From Pseudomonas mangiferae (GTDB lineage: Bacteria; Pseudomonadota; Gammaproteobacteria; Pseudomonadales; Pseudomonadaceae), in contig NZ_VJOY01000002.1 of assembly GCF_007109405.1 (NCBI RefSeq), positions 372,001 through 436,000 of the forward strand: a stretch of 64,000 nt of DNA. Direction: 5' to 3'. The notes below the pieces were generated by a model. It made no database searches, was not told where the DNA came from, and saw only the letters and a list, made by a program, of their open reading frames with translations. Each line of letters opens with the position of its first letter. The stretch's first letter is position 1. Below are positions 37,613-46,589 of the stretch, piece by piece. A program made the position numbers and the translations under genes.

Positions 37613-37888
37613 ATGAACAAAATGATGCTGCTCGCCGGCTTTGCGGCGACGACGCTGGTCGGTTGCGATAGCAAGCCGCCTGTCTTGCCTATGCCTGAAG
37701 TCAATGACACCAATTGCCAAATCGAGGTGATCAAGAATATCGACGACAAGCCTACACGTGAAACGTTTGCCGGGTTGTGCTCACGCCGGTCGCCGGAAGC
37801 CGGCGGTATTGCGCCGACCGAGAAGCCATTGAATTGGTTGGAGCTGGCTGACCCGGCAAGCTTGAAAGAGCAGGAGGCGAAACCATGA
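37613..37888 (+). CDS. trbK: TrbK-like entry-exclusion lipoprotein
   Basis: A 91-residue lipoprotein: signal MNKMMLLAGFAATTLVGC, with lipidation at Cys18, then a short polar mature part with two further cysteines (DTNCQIEV, AGLCSRRS). In RP4-type systems TrbK, between trbJ and trbL, prevents redundant entry. The assignment relies on position and lipobox more than on sequence similarity. The stop overlaps the trbL start (ATGA). Confidence 0.7.
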   Translation: MNKMMLLAGFAATTLVGCDSKPPVLPMPEVNDTNCQIEVIKNIDDKPTRETFAGLCSRRSPEAGGIAPTEKPLNWLELADPASLKEQEAKP

Positions 37889-39477
37889 AAGCACTGCATA
37901 AGACTGCGCTGATTGGCGTCACTTTCGCGCTGTATTCCACAGCCGCGTCGGCGCAACTCACCAATCAAGGGATGCTTGATCAAGTAATAACGGAGTTCTC
38001 CACAAGGGCCTCAGCCTGGCAGACAGTAATCATGAACGCCGCGACGTTCTTGTTTTGGACGCTGGCCACGATCTCGCTGGTCATTACTTTCGGCTTCATG
38101 GCACTACGCAAAGCTGACATCGGTGAGTTCTTTGCCGAATTCATCCGCTTCAGCCTATTTCTAGGTTTCTTCCTATGGTTGCTGCGCCACGGACCTGAGT
38201 ACGCAAACTCGATCGTCAAGTCACTGGCCAGGCTGGGCGAGCATGCGTCCGGTCTGTCATCGGTGACACCATCAGGCATCGTGGACGTCGGGTTTCTGAT
38301 CTTGAGGCAGGCATTCAATAACTCGTCGAGCTTGTCCCCCGTGGATAGCGTCATTGGTGTGCTATTGAGCGTAGGCATCTTAGTCCTGCTTACGGTTGTC
38401 GCGGTAAATATGCTTTTGCTGTTCGTCTCTAGTTGGCTGCTGATGTACGCCGGGATTTTCTTTCTAGGGTTCGGCGGTTCGCGCTGGACATCCGACATAG
38501 CGATCAACTACTTCAAAACGGTCCTTGGAGTGGCCGTGCAGATTATGACGATGGTGCTCTTGGTCGGCATTGGGAACGACCTGCTCTCGAGCTTCTACGC
38601 CAGGATGAACACCGGCACGCTTAACTTTGAAGAGCTGGGCGTGATGCTGGTTTTCTGCGTTGCGTTGCTCCTGTTAACTAGTCGTGTACCACCTCTGGTT
38701 GCAGGCGTCATTTCCGGTGCAGGCATCGGGAACGCGGGTGGTATCGGCAGCTTCGGCGCGGGCGCGGCTCTAGGTGCCACGATGGGAGCGGCTAGCGTAG
38801 CAGCGGGGGCTGCGAGCATGGCCGGTGCCGCGGTGATGGGGAGCGCAACCAACCTTGGGGGCGGCGCTTCGGCACTCAAAGCCGCATTTATAAAGGCCCA
38901 AGGCAGCATGGCGGGCGAAGCCGGCGCTGGGCTAGGCGCCATGGCGCGTATGTGCGGTGCAGATACTTCCGGCAGCCAAGGTGCATCTGGCTCAGGATCA
39001 TCAGCATTCGCGCGAGCGGCAGGCTTGATGGATTCGCTATTGGGTGCAGGAAGCTCCTCGACTGGCAGCATTTCTAGTAAGCCGAAGGGCGGCGATAACA
39101 CCGGCAACATTGGCGATAGATCCCGCAACGAAGCCGGGGAAGCTAATGGCAGTGAGGGGATGGGGCGAATGGGCGCTCCAGCTAGTAGCCAGGGCGGTTT
39201 TGCGCGAGCTACAGCGCTTGCAGCAGGCACCGCTGGCGAACTGGTAAAAGGCGCAGGGACTGTACTCAAAGGTAAGGCCTTACAGCTTGCGGATGGGTTT
39301 CAGGAACGCATGGATAAAACAATTGGCGGCCAAGCGGCAACTGCAATCCGGGCTAGCACGCCAGCAGAGACTCTGGCTTTCGAGGGCGACAGCTTAGGTA
39401 GTGAGCAGGTCGGCAATCAGGCGGCTGATGCAGATGAAGAAGTCGCTGCTTTCGTTAAGGGCTCGACGGAACACTGA
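37885..39477 (+). CDS. trbL: P-type conjugative transfer protein TrbL
   Basis: TrbL is the VirB6-like polytopic inner-membrane channel protein. The 530-residue protein has a signal peptide (about 1-24), five or more transmembrane helices up to about residue 280, and a long Gly/Ala/Ser-rich low-complexity C-terminal half. It is the last of three transfer genes here; no relaxase, coupling protein or trbB-trbI ATPases are visible, so conjugation cannot be self-sufficient from this window. Confidence 0.9.
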   Translation: MKALHKTALIGVTFALYSTAASAQLTNQGMLDQVITEFSTRASAWQTVIMNAATFLFWTLATISLVITFGFMALRKADIGEFFAEFIRFSLFLGFFLWLLRHGPEYANSIVKSLARLGEHASGLSSVTPSGIVDVGFLILRQAFNNSSSLSPVDSVIGVLLSVGILVLLTVVAVNMLLLFVSSWLLMYAGIFFLGFGGSRWTSDIAINYFKTVLGVAVQIMTMVLLVGIGNDLLSSFYARMNTGTLNFEELGVMLVFCVALLLLTSRVPPLVAGVISGAGIGNAGGIGSFGAGAALGATMGAASVAAGAASMAGAAVMGSATNLGGGASALKAAFIKAQGSMAGEAGAGLGAMARMCGADTSGSQGASGSGSSAFARAAGLMDSLLGAGSSSTGSISSKPKGGDNTGNIGDRSRNEAGEANGSEGMGRMGAPASSQGGFARATALAAGTAGELVKGAGTVLKGKALQLADGFQERMDKTIGGQAATAIRASTPAETLAFEGDSLGSEQVGNQAADADEEVAAFVKGSTEH

Positions 39478-39543
39478 AAGGCGCATCGGTCGGCGTGGGG
39501 CCGGCCGACACTTCCATTAATCCACCTGAAGAAGAGGTGAATC

Positions 39544-39771
39544 GTGGCAACTTCGAATCCTACCAACGTAACTCAGGCAATTCACCATGCCGCTGTTCAG
39601 CTTGCGGCTATGGACTGGATCGACCAAGAGGAGGCACGTGAGCTTGGGCCTCTGGCCGAAGCAGTCGCCAATGCTTTTATCGTTGTGTTCTATCAGGCCG
39701 AGACGGGGCAAGCTACAGCAGCGGACTTCCGTGAGGTTGTAGATACGGTACGGCGAACGCTTGGCGTGTAG
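39544..39771 (+). CDS. Small hypothetical protein after trbL
   Basis: A 75-residue, Ala-rich helical protein beginning at GTG 39544 (MATSNPTNVTQAIHHAAVQ), preceded by GAAGAGG. It contains MDWIDQEEARELGPLAEAVANAF. I recognise no family. It lies 66 bases after trbL and before a strong hairpin, so it is probably the last gene of the trb transcript. Confidence 0.6.
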   Translation: MATSNPTNVTQAIHHAAVQLAAMDWIDQEEARELGPLAEAVANAFIVVFYQAETGQATAADFREVVDTVRRTLGV

Positions 39772-39788
39772 TTCGCGCAGTTGAGCAG

Positions 39789-39813
39789 CAAGGGCGGCTA
39801 CCGGCCGCCCTTG
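39789..39813 (+). terminator. Strong hairpin ending the trb transcript
   Basis: CAAGGGCGGC (39789-39798) and GCCGCCCTTG (39804-39813) form a perfect 10-bp stem with a TACCG loop, 18 bases after the preceding stop. The T-rich tail (TCGTTCT) is short, so it may act as a rho-independent terminator of moderate strength. Confidence 0.65.
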
Positions 39814-40007
39814 TCGTTCTATGGCTCATCTTCGAAATCCTGGTTAACCGGCGGCACCAGCGTTTCGGCTAATCGGTTAATGACAGAGGCATTCTGTCCA
39901 TCAAACGGTGGTTTTCTGGACAGATCAAAGTGGCGCGCTTTACCGTCGTGAAAGCCGCCGTCTGGTGTTAATATCGGCGTCAAGTTTTCAATGTCCTGGA
40001 TGCGTCC

Positions 40008-40580
40008 ATGAATCAACGCATAGGATACGCCCGCGTATCGACCGATGATCAGCACCTTGACCTGCAGCGCGACGCGCTCCAGCAGGCCGGGTGCGGCGTG
40101 ATCTACGAAGAAGCGGTCAGTGGCAAGAATACAGCGCGGCCGGAGCTTGAACAGTGCCGCAAGGCGCTGCGGGCAGGGGACACTCTGGTGGTGTGGCGGT
40201 TGGATCGGCTCGGGCGCAGCCTGCCCGACCTGGTGCAGGTCGTGACCGATCTTGAGCAGCGTGGCGTCGGCTTTGAAAGTTTGACGGAAAAGATCGAAAC
40301 CGGCAGCGCGGCGGGTAAGTTGATCTTCCATGTGTTCGCAGCGTTGGCCGAATTTGAGCGTGGCTTGATCCGTGAGCGGACGCAAGCTGGTTTGGCCGCA
40401 GCGCGTGCCCGAGGTCGCGCCGGTGGTCGTAAGCCGAAGCTGGACGAACAACAGGTGAGAGAGATCAAAGCCCTGCTGCGTGACCCCGATATTCAGGTGG
40501 CGGACGTGGCCCGCCGCTATGGCGTATCTCGAACCACGATTTACAAGCATTGCGGTGTCGTGCAGCCACGTCATCAATAG
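40008..40580 (+). CDS. Serine recombinase (resolvase/invertase family)
   Basis: A 190-residue resolvase-type recombinase. The catalytic N-domain begins MNQRIGYARVSTDDQHLDLQ with Ser11 as nucleophile. It also has VWRLDRLGRSLPDL and the E-helix FHVFAALAEFERGLIRERT. The C-terminal helix-turn-helix is VADVARRYGVSRTTIYKH. It ends just before the methyltransferase gene and may have brought in or rearranges the restriction cluster. No transposase is adjacent. Confidence 0.93.
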   Translation: MNQRIGYARVSTDDQHLDLQRDALQQAGCGVIYEEAVSGKNTARPELEQCRKALRAGDTLVVWRLDRLGRSLPDLVQVVTDLEQRGVGFESLTEKIETGSAAGKLIFHVFAALAEFERGLIRERTQAGLAAARARGRAGGRKPKLDEQQVREIKALLRDPDIQVADVARRYGVSRTTIYKHCGVVQPRHQ

Positions 40581-40609
40581 CGAAGAAACAAAAGAGAGAA
40601 AAAATTTCC

Positions 40610-42712
40610 GTGTCTAGACTGACTGATTTGATTGCCAAGGCCAAAGCCAAGGATTCGGCCCTGGGGGCTGAGTTGGATCGAGAGTTCAAGATGCTCTCTT
40701 CGCGCCTCCCTTTTGGTTTGAACTTCGAGCGGCATAGCCCCGAAGCGGTGGAGCTGCCGCTGCGCCCATTGCGCAAGGGCGACAAGGTGCGCGTGCTGCC
40801 GGAGCGCGGCGAAACCCGAAAGGGCGATCATCGGCTGTGGCAGGTGAAGGCCATCCACAAGGCGAAGAAAACGGCTGACCTGGAGTTGCTGGGTGCGGCA
40901 GAGATCGAAACGCAGACCGTGGCGCTGGATGATCTGGTGCTGGTGGCCGAGTTCCGCGACAACATCTATCCGGGCCTGGTCAGTACCGGCAAGGTGCAGC
41001 GTGGTGGTGATAAGCCCTGCCACACCGTTATCAATGGTGAAAACTACCACGTCCTCAAGGCGTTGACCTATACGCACCGGGGCGGCGTGGATGCTATCTA
41101 CATCGACCCGCCGTACAACAGTGGGGCGAAGGACTGGAAGTACAACAACGATTACGTTGGAGACGATGACCTTTATCGACACAGCAAGTGGTTGGCAATG
41201 ATGGAGCGTCGTCTGCTAGTGGCCAAGGAGTTGCTAAATCCTAACGACTCGGTGTTGATTGTCACTATTGATGAAAAGGAGTACCTGCGCCTCGGATTAC
41301 TGCTGGAACAAGTGTTTCCAGAAGGAAAAATTCAGATGATTTCTTCGATTATCAATCGAAAAGGAATTGTCCGGGCAAATGAATTTAGGCGGACTAATGA
41401 GTTCATTTATTTCGTCATGTTCGGTGCCGCTCGATTGAGTCCAAGTAGGTCCGATACTGGTGCGGCTGTGAGATGGGCTAGTTTGAGAAGAACGGATATA
41501 GAATCGCGACGCGGGACAAAAAAAGGTGGGACCTCACAATTTTTCCCGATTTATGTAAATAGAGCGACTGCGCAGATCGAAGCGATTGGTGAGCCAATTC
41601 CACCAGATGTAGATCGTAACTCTGTTCCTGATCGCCAAGGATGCTTCACCATATGGCCTGTTCGCCCGAATGGGACAGAGATGAACTGGGGATTGACGCC
41701 AAAGACAGTGATGGCCCTACTGAAGGATGGCTATGTTAAGGCTGTCGATGGGCGAGCGAATAAGGAACCGACGCTCTACTATTTAACTAGTGGTCAAGTG
41801 AAAGATATTGCGAGTGGGAACTTGAAAGTTACAGGAAGAGAAGCTAGCGGTGCCGCAATCGTTGAATTTGAAACAGGTAGGGCAACTATGCCTGCTACGC
41901 AATGGGATCATGAAGCGCACAGTGCACAGGAACACGGTAAATCTGTAATAAAAGCGCTGATCCCAGGGCGTGCTTTCGATTTTCCAAAGTCTCTTTATGC
42001 GGTTGAAGATGGGCTGCGGTTTTTTGTAGCCAACAAGCCTGATGCAGTAATTCTTGATTTCTTTTCTGGCTCAGGCACGACAGTCCACGCTGTGATGCGG
42101 CTCAACAAACAGGATGGTGGCAGTCGCCAATGCATCAGCGTCACTAATAACGAAGTGGCCGCAGAGGAACAAAAGGCGCTTCGTGAGCAAGGTTTGCGCC
42201 CAGGTGATCTTGAATGGGACAAATGGGGCATCTGTGACTACATCACCAAACCCCGCGTTGCGGCTGCCATCACGGGTAATACGCCCGACGGCGAGCCGAT
42301 TAAGGGCGATTACAAATTCACCGATGAATTTCCGATGTCCGATGGCTTCGAGGAAAACGCCGAGTTCTTCACGCTGACCTATGAGACGCCGGTATCGGTC
42401 AATTACAACCTCGCGTTCAACCGGATTGCGCCGTTGCTGTGGCTGCGAGCCGGGGCGCGAGGCAGCCGCATAGACAAGCTGCCCGGCGATGGCTGGGCGG
42501 TGGCTGACGCCTATGGCTTGCTCAACCAGGTCGATGCGGCCACACCTTTTATCAAGGCGCTGGACAAGGTCGATGGAATCCGCATTGCCTATATCGTCAC
42601 CGATGACGACCGGCGCTTTCAGTCCATTGCCAAGCGACTGCCTGATGGCGTTGAGCCGGTGCGCCTGTACGAATCGTATTTAACTAATTTCAGTTTCACC
42701 AACGGAGAGTAA
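40610..42712 (+). CDS. Type III-like site-specific DNA methyltransferase (Mod)
   Basis: A 700-residue beta-class amino-methyltransferase. Motif IV IYIDPPYNSG (DPPY starts at Asp166) precedes motif I (DFFSGSGTTVHAVM, near residue 485), the order expected for beta-class enzymes. The variable target-recognition region between them is more AT-rich than its flanks, as is common in Mod genes. GTG 40610 is chosen after a purine-rich stretch (AAGAGAGAA); the start is uncertain. It is followed three bases later by the helicase/restriction gene. Confidence 0.9.
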   Translation: MSRLTDLIAKAKAKDSALGAELDREFKMLSSRLPFGLNFERHSPEAVELPLRPLRKGDKVRVLPERGETRKGDHRLWQVKAIHKAKKTADLELLGAAEIETQTVALDDLVLVAEFRDNIYPGLVSTGKVQRGGDKPCHTVINGENYHVLKALTYTHRGGVDAIYIDPPYNSGAKDWKYNNDYVGDDDLYRHSKWLAMMERRLLVAKELLNPNDSVLIVTIDEKEYLRLGLLLEQVFPEGKIQMISSIINRKGIVRANEFRRTNEFIYFVMFGAARLSPSRSDTGAAVRWASLRRTDIESRRGTKKGGTSQFFPIYVNRATAQIEAIGEPIPPDVDRNSVPDRQGCFTIWPVRPNGTEMNWGLTPKTVMALLKDGYVKAVDGRANKEPTLYYLTSGQVKDIASGNLKVTGREASGAAIVEFETGRATMPATQWDHEAHSAQEHGKSVIKALIPGRAFDFPKSLYAVEDGLRFFVANKPDAVILDFFSGSGTTVHAVMRLNKQDGGSRQCISVTNNEVAAEEQKALREQGLRPGDLEWDKWGICDYITKPRVAAAITGNTPDGEPIKGDYKFTDEFPMSDGFEENAEFFTLTYETPVSVNYNLAFNRIAPLLWLRAGARGSRIDKLPGDGWAVADAYGLLNQVDAATPFIKALDKVDGIRIAYIVTDDDRRFQSIAKRLPDGVEPVRLYESYLTNFSFTNGE

Positions 42713-42715
42713 CGG

Positions 42716-45316
42716 ATGAAGTTCACGCTAAAAGACTACCAGCGCGACGCCGTCCGCGAATCCTTGAGCAACCTGGGCAAGGCCCGCCGCCTGTGGCAGA
42801 GCGAAGCCGACAGGACGGCGTTTTCACTGACGGCGGTCACCGGCGCGGGCAAGACCGTGATGGCTGCTGCCACGTTCGAGGCGCTGTTTCATGGTGACGA
42901 TGAGTTCAATTTTGATGCTGACCCCGGCGCAGTGGTGATTTGGTTCAGCGACGATCCTTCGTTGAATGAACAGACCCGTTTTCGCTTTATCGAGGCCAGT
43001 GACCGCATCAATTACACCGACCTGGTGGTGGTGGAAAACACCTTCAACAGGCCGAAGTTCCAGGCGGGGAAAATCTACTTTCTCAACACCCAGAAGCTCA
43101 GCAAGAACAGCTTGCTGGTGCGCGGCCATGACCCTGAAGAGATGGCCGCCAAGTGGGACGGTACCTTTCCGGACATGCGGCCAGACCTTCGGGCCTACAC
43201 GATTTGGGACACCATCCAGAACACCATTGAAGACCCGGATTTGACGCTCTATCTGGTGCTGGATGAGGCGCACCGGGGCATGGGCGCTCAAACAGCAGCC
43301 AGTCAGAACGCCAAGAGCACCATCGTCCAGCGGCTGATCAATGGCGTGGGCAGCGTGCCCGGTATCCCGGCGGTTTGGGGTATTTCGGCGACTGTGGAGC
43401 GGTTCAACAAGGCGATTGAGTCGGCAGGCAAGCACATCAAGCTGCCGAATGTGGAGGTGGATGCCTCCAAGGTGCAGGAATCCGGCCTGATCAAGGACAC
43501 CATCCTGCTGGATATTCCAGACGATGCAGGCAATTTCGACACAGTGCTGGTGCGGCGTGCGACCGATAAATTGAAGGAATCCAGCCTTGCCTGGAGCGCC
43601 TATTCCAATCAGCAACAGGAAGCCCATGTTGTTGTGCCGTTGATGGTCTTGCAGGTGCCCAACACGCCTGACCCTGATGAAATCGGGCGGGCGCTGGATA
43701 CCATTTTCAAACAGTATCCGGAGCTGCCCTCTGCCTGCGTGGCGCACGTTTTCGGGGATCACACCACGCAGCGCTTCGGTAACCGTGACGTGCCCTACAT
43801 TGAGCCGCAGCGGGTTCAGGAATCGACCTGGGTGCGGGTGTTGATCGCCAAGGATGCCATTAGCACCGGCTGGGATTGCCCGCGTGCCGAGGTCATGGTG
43901 TCGTTCCGTGCGGCCAGCGATAAAACGCACATCACACAGTTGCTGGGCCGTCTGGTGCGCTCGCCGCTGGCCCGCCGTATACCCGGCAACGACCGCCTGA
44001 ATGCGGTGGAGTGCTTGCTGCCGAAATTCAACCGCAAGGCCGTGGAGGAGGTAGTTGACGCGTTGACGACGGGCAACGAGGCAGCCACACCGGGGCGGGT
44101 GTTGATCGACTACATCGAGGTGCGGCCGAACCCTGCGGCCGCACCTGCGGTGTGGGAGGCATTCGAGGCGCTGTCGTCACAAACGCGGCCACAACGGGGT
44201 GCTAGGCCGGCAGTCAGGTTAACCGCATTGGCGCACGAATTGGTATCCGACGATATTCTGTCAGGCGCAGGCCGACGAGCACACGCCGAGATGCACACGG
44301 TTTTAGATGCGTTTCAGGCTGACAACGAGGCCAAGGTCAAGGCCAAGCGGCAGTCGGTGCTGGTGGTAGATGGCAGGACCGTGAAAGCAGACCTGCTGGG
44401 CCAGGGTCGGAGTCTGGAGAAATTCTGGGAAGACGCCGATGTGGCAGTCATCGACGATGCCTACCGCCGTGCGGCGCGCATCTTCAGCCCGCCGATTGCC
44501 CATTCCTATGTTGACCATCTGGCCAGCCAGGAAGCCGACCGCGACGAAGACCCAGAGGGCTTTCTTGAGGCCATCATGGAGGCCCGCGTAACCGTTGCCG
44601 GTTTGGGTCTAGTGATGGAAGCACAGGCTTATTTTGATGCCGAGGCCGATAAGCTGACGAAGGACTGGCTGGTCAAGTATGGGGCGCAGATCAAGGCGCT
44701 CAGCGATGATCGACGGGAGTCCTACAGGCAGATCATCGAAATGAGCACGGAGCCGCAGGACGTGGGCTTGCTCAAGCCCGAGGCCCGCTATGAGGCGACC
44801 AAGGCGAACGAAAACGGCAAGGTGAGAGTGCTCCCAGTCTGGGATGGTCACTTGCTGTGCAACGAGGCCGGCAAGTACCCCGCTGAACTGAATGACTGGG
44901 AGCGGACGGTGGTCGAGACGGAATCGGCAAAGCCGGGGTTCTCGTTCTGGTATCGCAACCCGCAGCAGCCAGGGCAGGCTTCGCTAGGTATCGCCTATGA
45001 GAAAGCCGGGCAGTACGGGATTGTTCGCCCGGACTTTCTGTTCTTTGCCACGCAGGGGGATGGCTCCCTTGTCGTCGATCTGGTTGATCCGCACGGGCTG
45101 CATTTGAGCGACGCGCTGGTCAAGCTGCAAGGCTTGGCCCTGTACGCTGCCAACCATGCCGATGCCTATCGCCGGATCGAGTCCATTGCCCAGGTGAGTG
45201 GCAGCGACAAGCTGCGGGTGCTCGACTTGAAACGCCAGGACGTACAGGATGCGATTGCCGCCGCCGACGATGCTGAAGGGCTGTTCAGCAGTGGGCTGGC
45301 AGATGACTATCAGTGA
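42716..45316 (+). CDS. Type III-like restriction subunit (DEAD/DEAH-box helicase)
   Basis: An 866-residue SF2 helicase. Walker A is VTGAGKT (about 41-47), the DEAH box VLDEAHRG lies at about 183-186, motif III is ISATVERF, and motif VI is LLGRLVRSP. The C-terminal region (PDFLFFATQGDGSLVVDLVDPHG) resembles a nuclease PD motif but has DLVDPH where a classic ExK would be. ATP-dependent translocation and restriction with the preceding Mod is the likely role. It uses an ATG three bases after the Mod stop. Confidence 0.9.
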   Translation: MKFTLKDYQRDAVRESLSNLGKARRLWQSEADRTAFSLTAVTGAGKTVMAAATFEALFHGDDEFNFDADPGAVVIWFSDDPSLNEQTRFRFIEASDRINYTDLVVVENTFNRPKFQAGKIYFLNTQKLSKNSLLVRGHDPEEMAAKWDGTFPDMRPDLRAYTIWDTIQNTIEDPDLTLYLVLDEAHRGMGAQTAASQNAKSTIVQRLINGVGSVPGIPAVWGISATVERFNKAIESAGKHIKLPNVEVDASKVQESGLIKDTILLDIPDDAGNFDTVLVRRATDKLKESSLAWSAYSNQQQEAHVVVPLMVLQVPNTPDPDEIGRALDTIFKQYPELPSACVAHVFGDHTTQRFGNRDVPYIEPQRVQESTWVRVLIAKDAISTGWDCPRAEVMVSFRAASDKTHITQLLGRLVRSPLARRIPGNDRLNAVECLLPKFNRKAVEEVVDALTTGNEAATPGRVLIDYIEVRPNPAAAPAVWEAFEALSSQTRPQRGARPAVRLTALAHELVSDDILSGAGRRAHAEMHTVLDAFQADNEAKVKAKRQSVLVVDGRTVKADLLGQGRSLEKFWEDADVAVIDDAYRRAARIFSPPIAHSYVDHLASQEADRDEDPEGFLEAIMEARVTVAGLGLVMEAQAYFDAEADKLTKDWLVKYGAQIKALSDDRRESYRQIIEMSTEPQDVGLLKPEARYEATKANENGKVRVLPVWDGHLLCNEAGKYPAELNDWERTVVETESAKPGFSFWYRNPQQPGQASLGIAYEKAGQYGIVRPDFLFFATQGDGSLVVDLVDPHGLHLSDALVKLQGLALYAANHADAYRRIESIAQVSGSDKLRVLDLKRQDVQDAIAAADDAEGLFSSGLADDYQ

Positions 45317-45367
45317 CCGCGCAAGCGCAGTGACGAATCAGATCAGCAACTATCGGAGGCACAACGC

Positions 45368-45589
45368 ATGAAGCGGGACAACACAAGCGAGCCGTTTTTC
45401 ATCACCGAGGAAGTCGCCGCTGAAATGATCGCCAGCGGCTACGAGTTCGAGCCGCCGCCCATTGCCTGCACGGTGCGCCTGCGTGACGTGCTGGAAGGCA
45501 TGAGCGATGCCGAGCTGACACTGCAGCCGGGCGAGATCGCCGACCAGGAGCGTAAGCGTCGCCAATGCAGGCCATGTTCAAGCTCATGA
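45368..45589 (+). CDS. Small hypothetical protein after the restriction gene
   Basis: A 73-residue frame from ATG 45368, with CGGAGG upstream. It starts MKRDNTSEPFFITEEVAAEM and includes GYEFEPPPIACTVRLRDVLEGMSDAELTL; the last residues (CRPCSSS) may reflect an end truncated near the att copy. I recognise no family. It lies 51 bases after the helicase gene and may belong to the same system. Confidence 0.6.
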   Translation: MKRDNTSEPFFITEEVAAEMIASGYEFEPPPIACTVRLRDVLEGMSDAELTLQPGEIADQERKRRQCRPCSSS

Positions 45590-45673
45590 TCTGCACATGG
45601 CATTTTCCGTGGCACTGAGCTTTGTCGTCATTGCAAAGCGTTGTCAATAAAGGATTTTATGTGCTTGTTTATA

Positions 45674-45688
45674 ATCGAGTGGGAATGA
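45674..45688 (+). other. Second attachment site (junction of elements A and B)
   Basis: ATCGAGTGGGAATGA matches the guaA 3' end at 29372-29386 with one difference; the last 12 bases are identical. A damaged integrase starts 303 bases beyond it, just as the intact integrase starts 306 bases beyond the guaA copy. It therefore looks like the right end of element A and the left end of element B. Confidence 0.75.
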
Positions 45689-45706
45689 CGGAGCGTCTTT
45701 CGGGGA

Positions 45707-45787
45707 CTATCGGTACCTATCGATAAGATGCTGTAACGTTTTGATTTAGAAGGAAATACGTCTCGGCATCTATCGGTGGCTATCGCC
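45707..45787. repeat. CTATCGGTNNCTATCG direct repeats, candidate arm-type sites of element B
   Basis: The pattern occurs at 45707-45722 and 45770-45785, each itself two CTATCG units ten bases apart. Further dyads follow before the integrase remnant (GGGAAAGC/GCTTTCCC; GACGG/CCGTC). This is the layout of integrase and excisionase sites between att and int. Confidence 0.5.
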
Positions 45788-45990
45788 GAACAGCGAAAAT
45801 GGTTTGGCGGTCGCGGTGACGGTAGCTCTCGGAGGTCGGATTAAGACTCTCCCGTTTACTATCGAGACCAAACCGGTCTTTGACGGTAAATCTCTACTTG
45901 GGAAAGCTTCTATTACGCGGCTTTCCCGGCATCAGCAGGTCTCCTGGCCATTGACGGTAAAAGCCGTCATCAACAGGAGGAAAAACCGCG

Positions 45991-46550
45991 ATGCTGACCG
46001 ACACCGCACTGCGCAATCTCAAGCCCAAAACCAAGCCCTACAAGGCTTCCCACCGCGATGGCATGTACGTGACGGTATCGCCCGGCGGTACTGTCACCTT
46101 TCGCTATGATTACCGTCTCAATGGACGCTGGGAAACGCTGACCATCGGTCGGTATGGCCCAGCAGGTATTTCGCTGGCCATGGCTCACGAAAAGCTGCTG
46201 GAGGCCAAGCGCATGGTTACCCAAGGCATATCCCCCTCCCTGGAGAAACAGCGCGCCAAATGCCGTCTGACAGCCGCCAAGTCGTTCGGTGACATGCTGA
46301 AGAGCTGGCTGGCCGATACACGTATGGCTGACAGCACGCGGTCCATGCGCAAGAGCATCATTGACCGCGACATCTTGCCGGTCTTCGAGAATCGGCTCCT
46401 GACCGAAATCCCCCTGACGATCTGTGGGCGCTCTGTGCCAAGGTGAAGGGGCGTGGCGCGCTTGCCACTGCCGTTCACATTCGCGACATTGTGAAGCAGG
46501 TCTTTGCGTTCGCAATCCTGCATGGCGAAAAGGTCGAAAATCCTTCTTAA
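45991..46550 (+). pseudogene. Truncated, frameshifted P4-type integrase of element B
   Basis: The first 140 residues (MLTDTALRNLKPKTKPYKASHRDGMYV onward) align by eye with the integrase at 29692. A one-base loss near 46408 shifts the frame; the continuation (LWALCAKVKGRGALATAVHIRD, then QVFAFAILHGEKVENPS) is readable in the next frame up to a stop at 46550. The whole catalytic domain with Arg, His and Tyr is missing. It cannot be active. Confidence 0.9.
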
Positions 46551-46589
46551 TGCTTGTGTCGTTTATCTGAAAGATATCAATCATCCATG

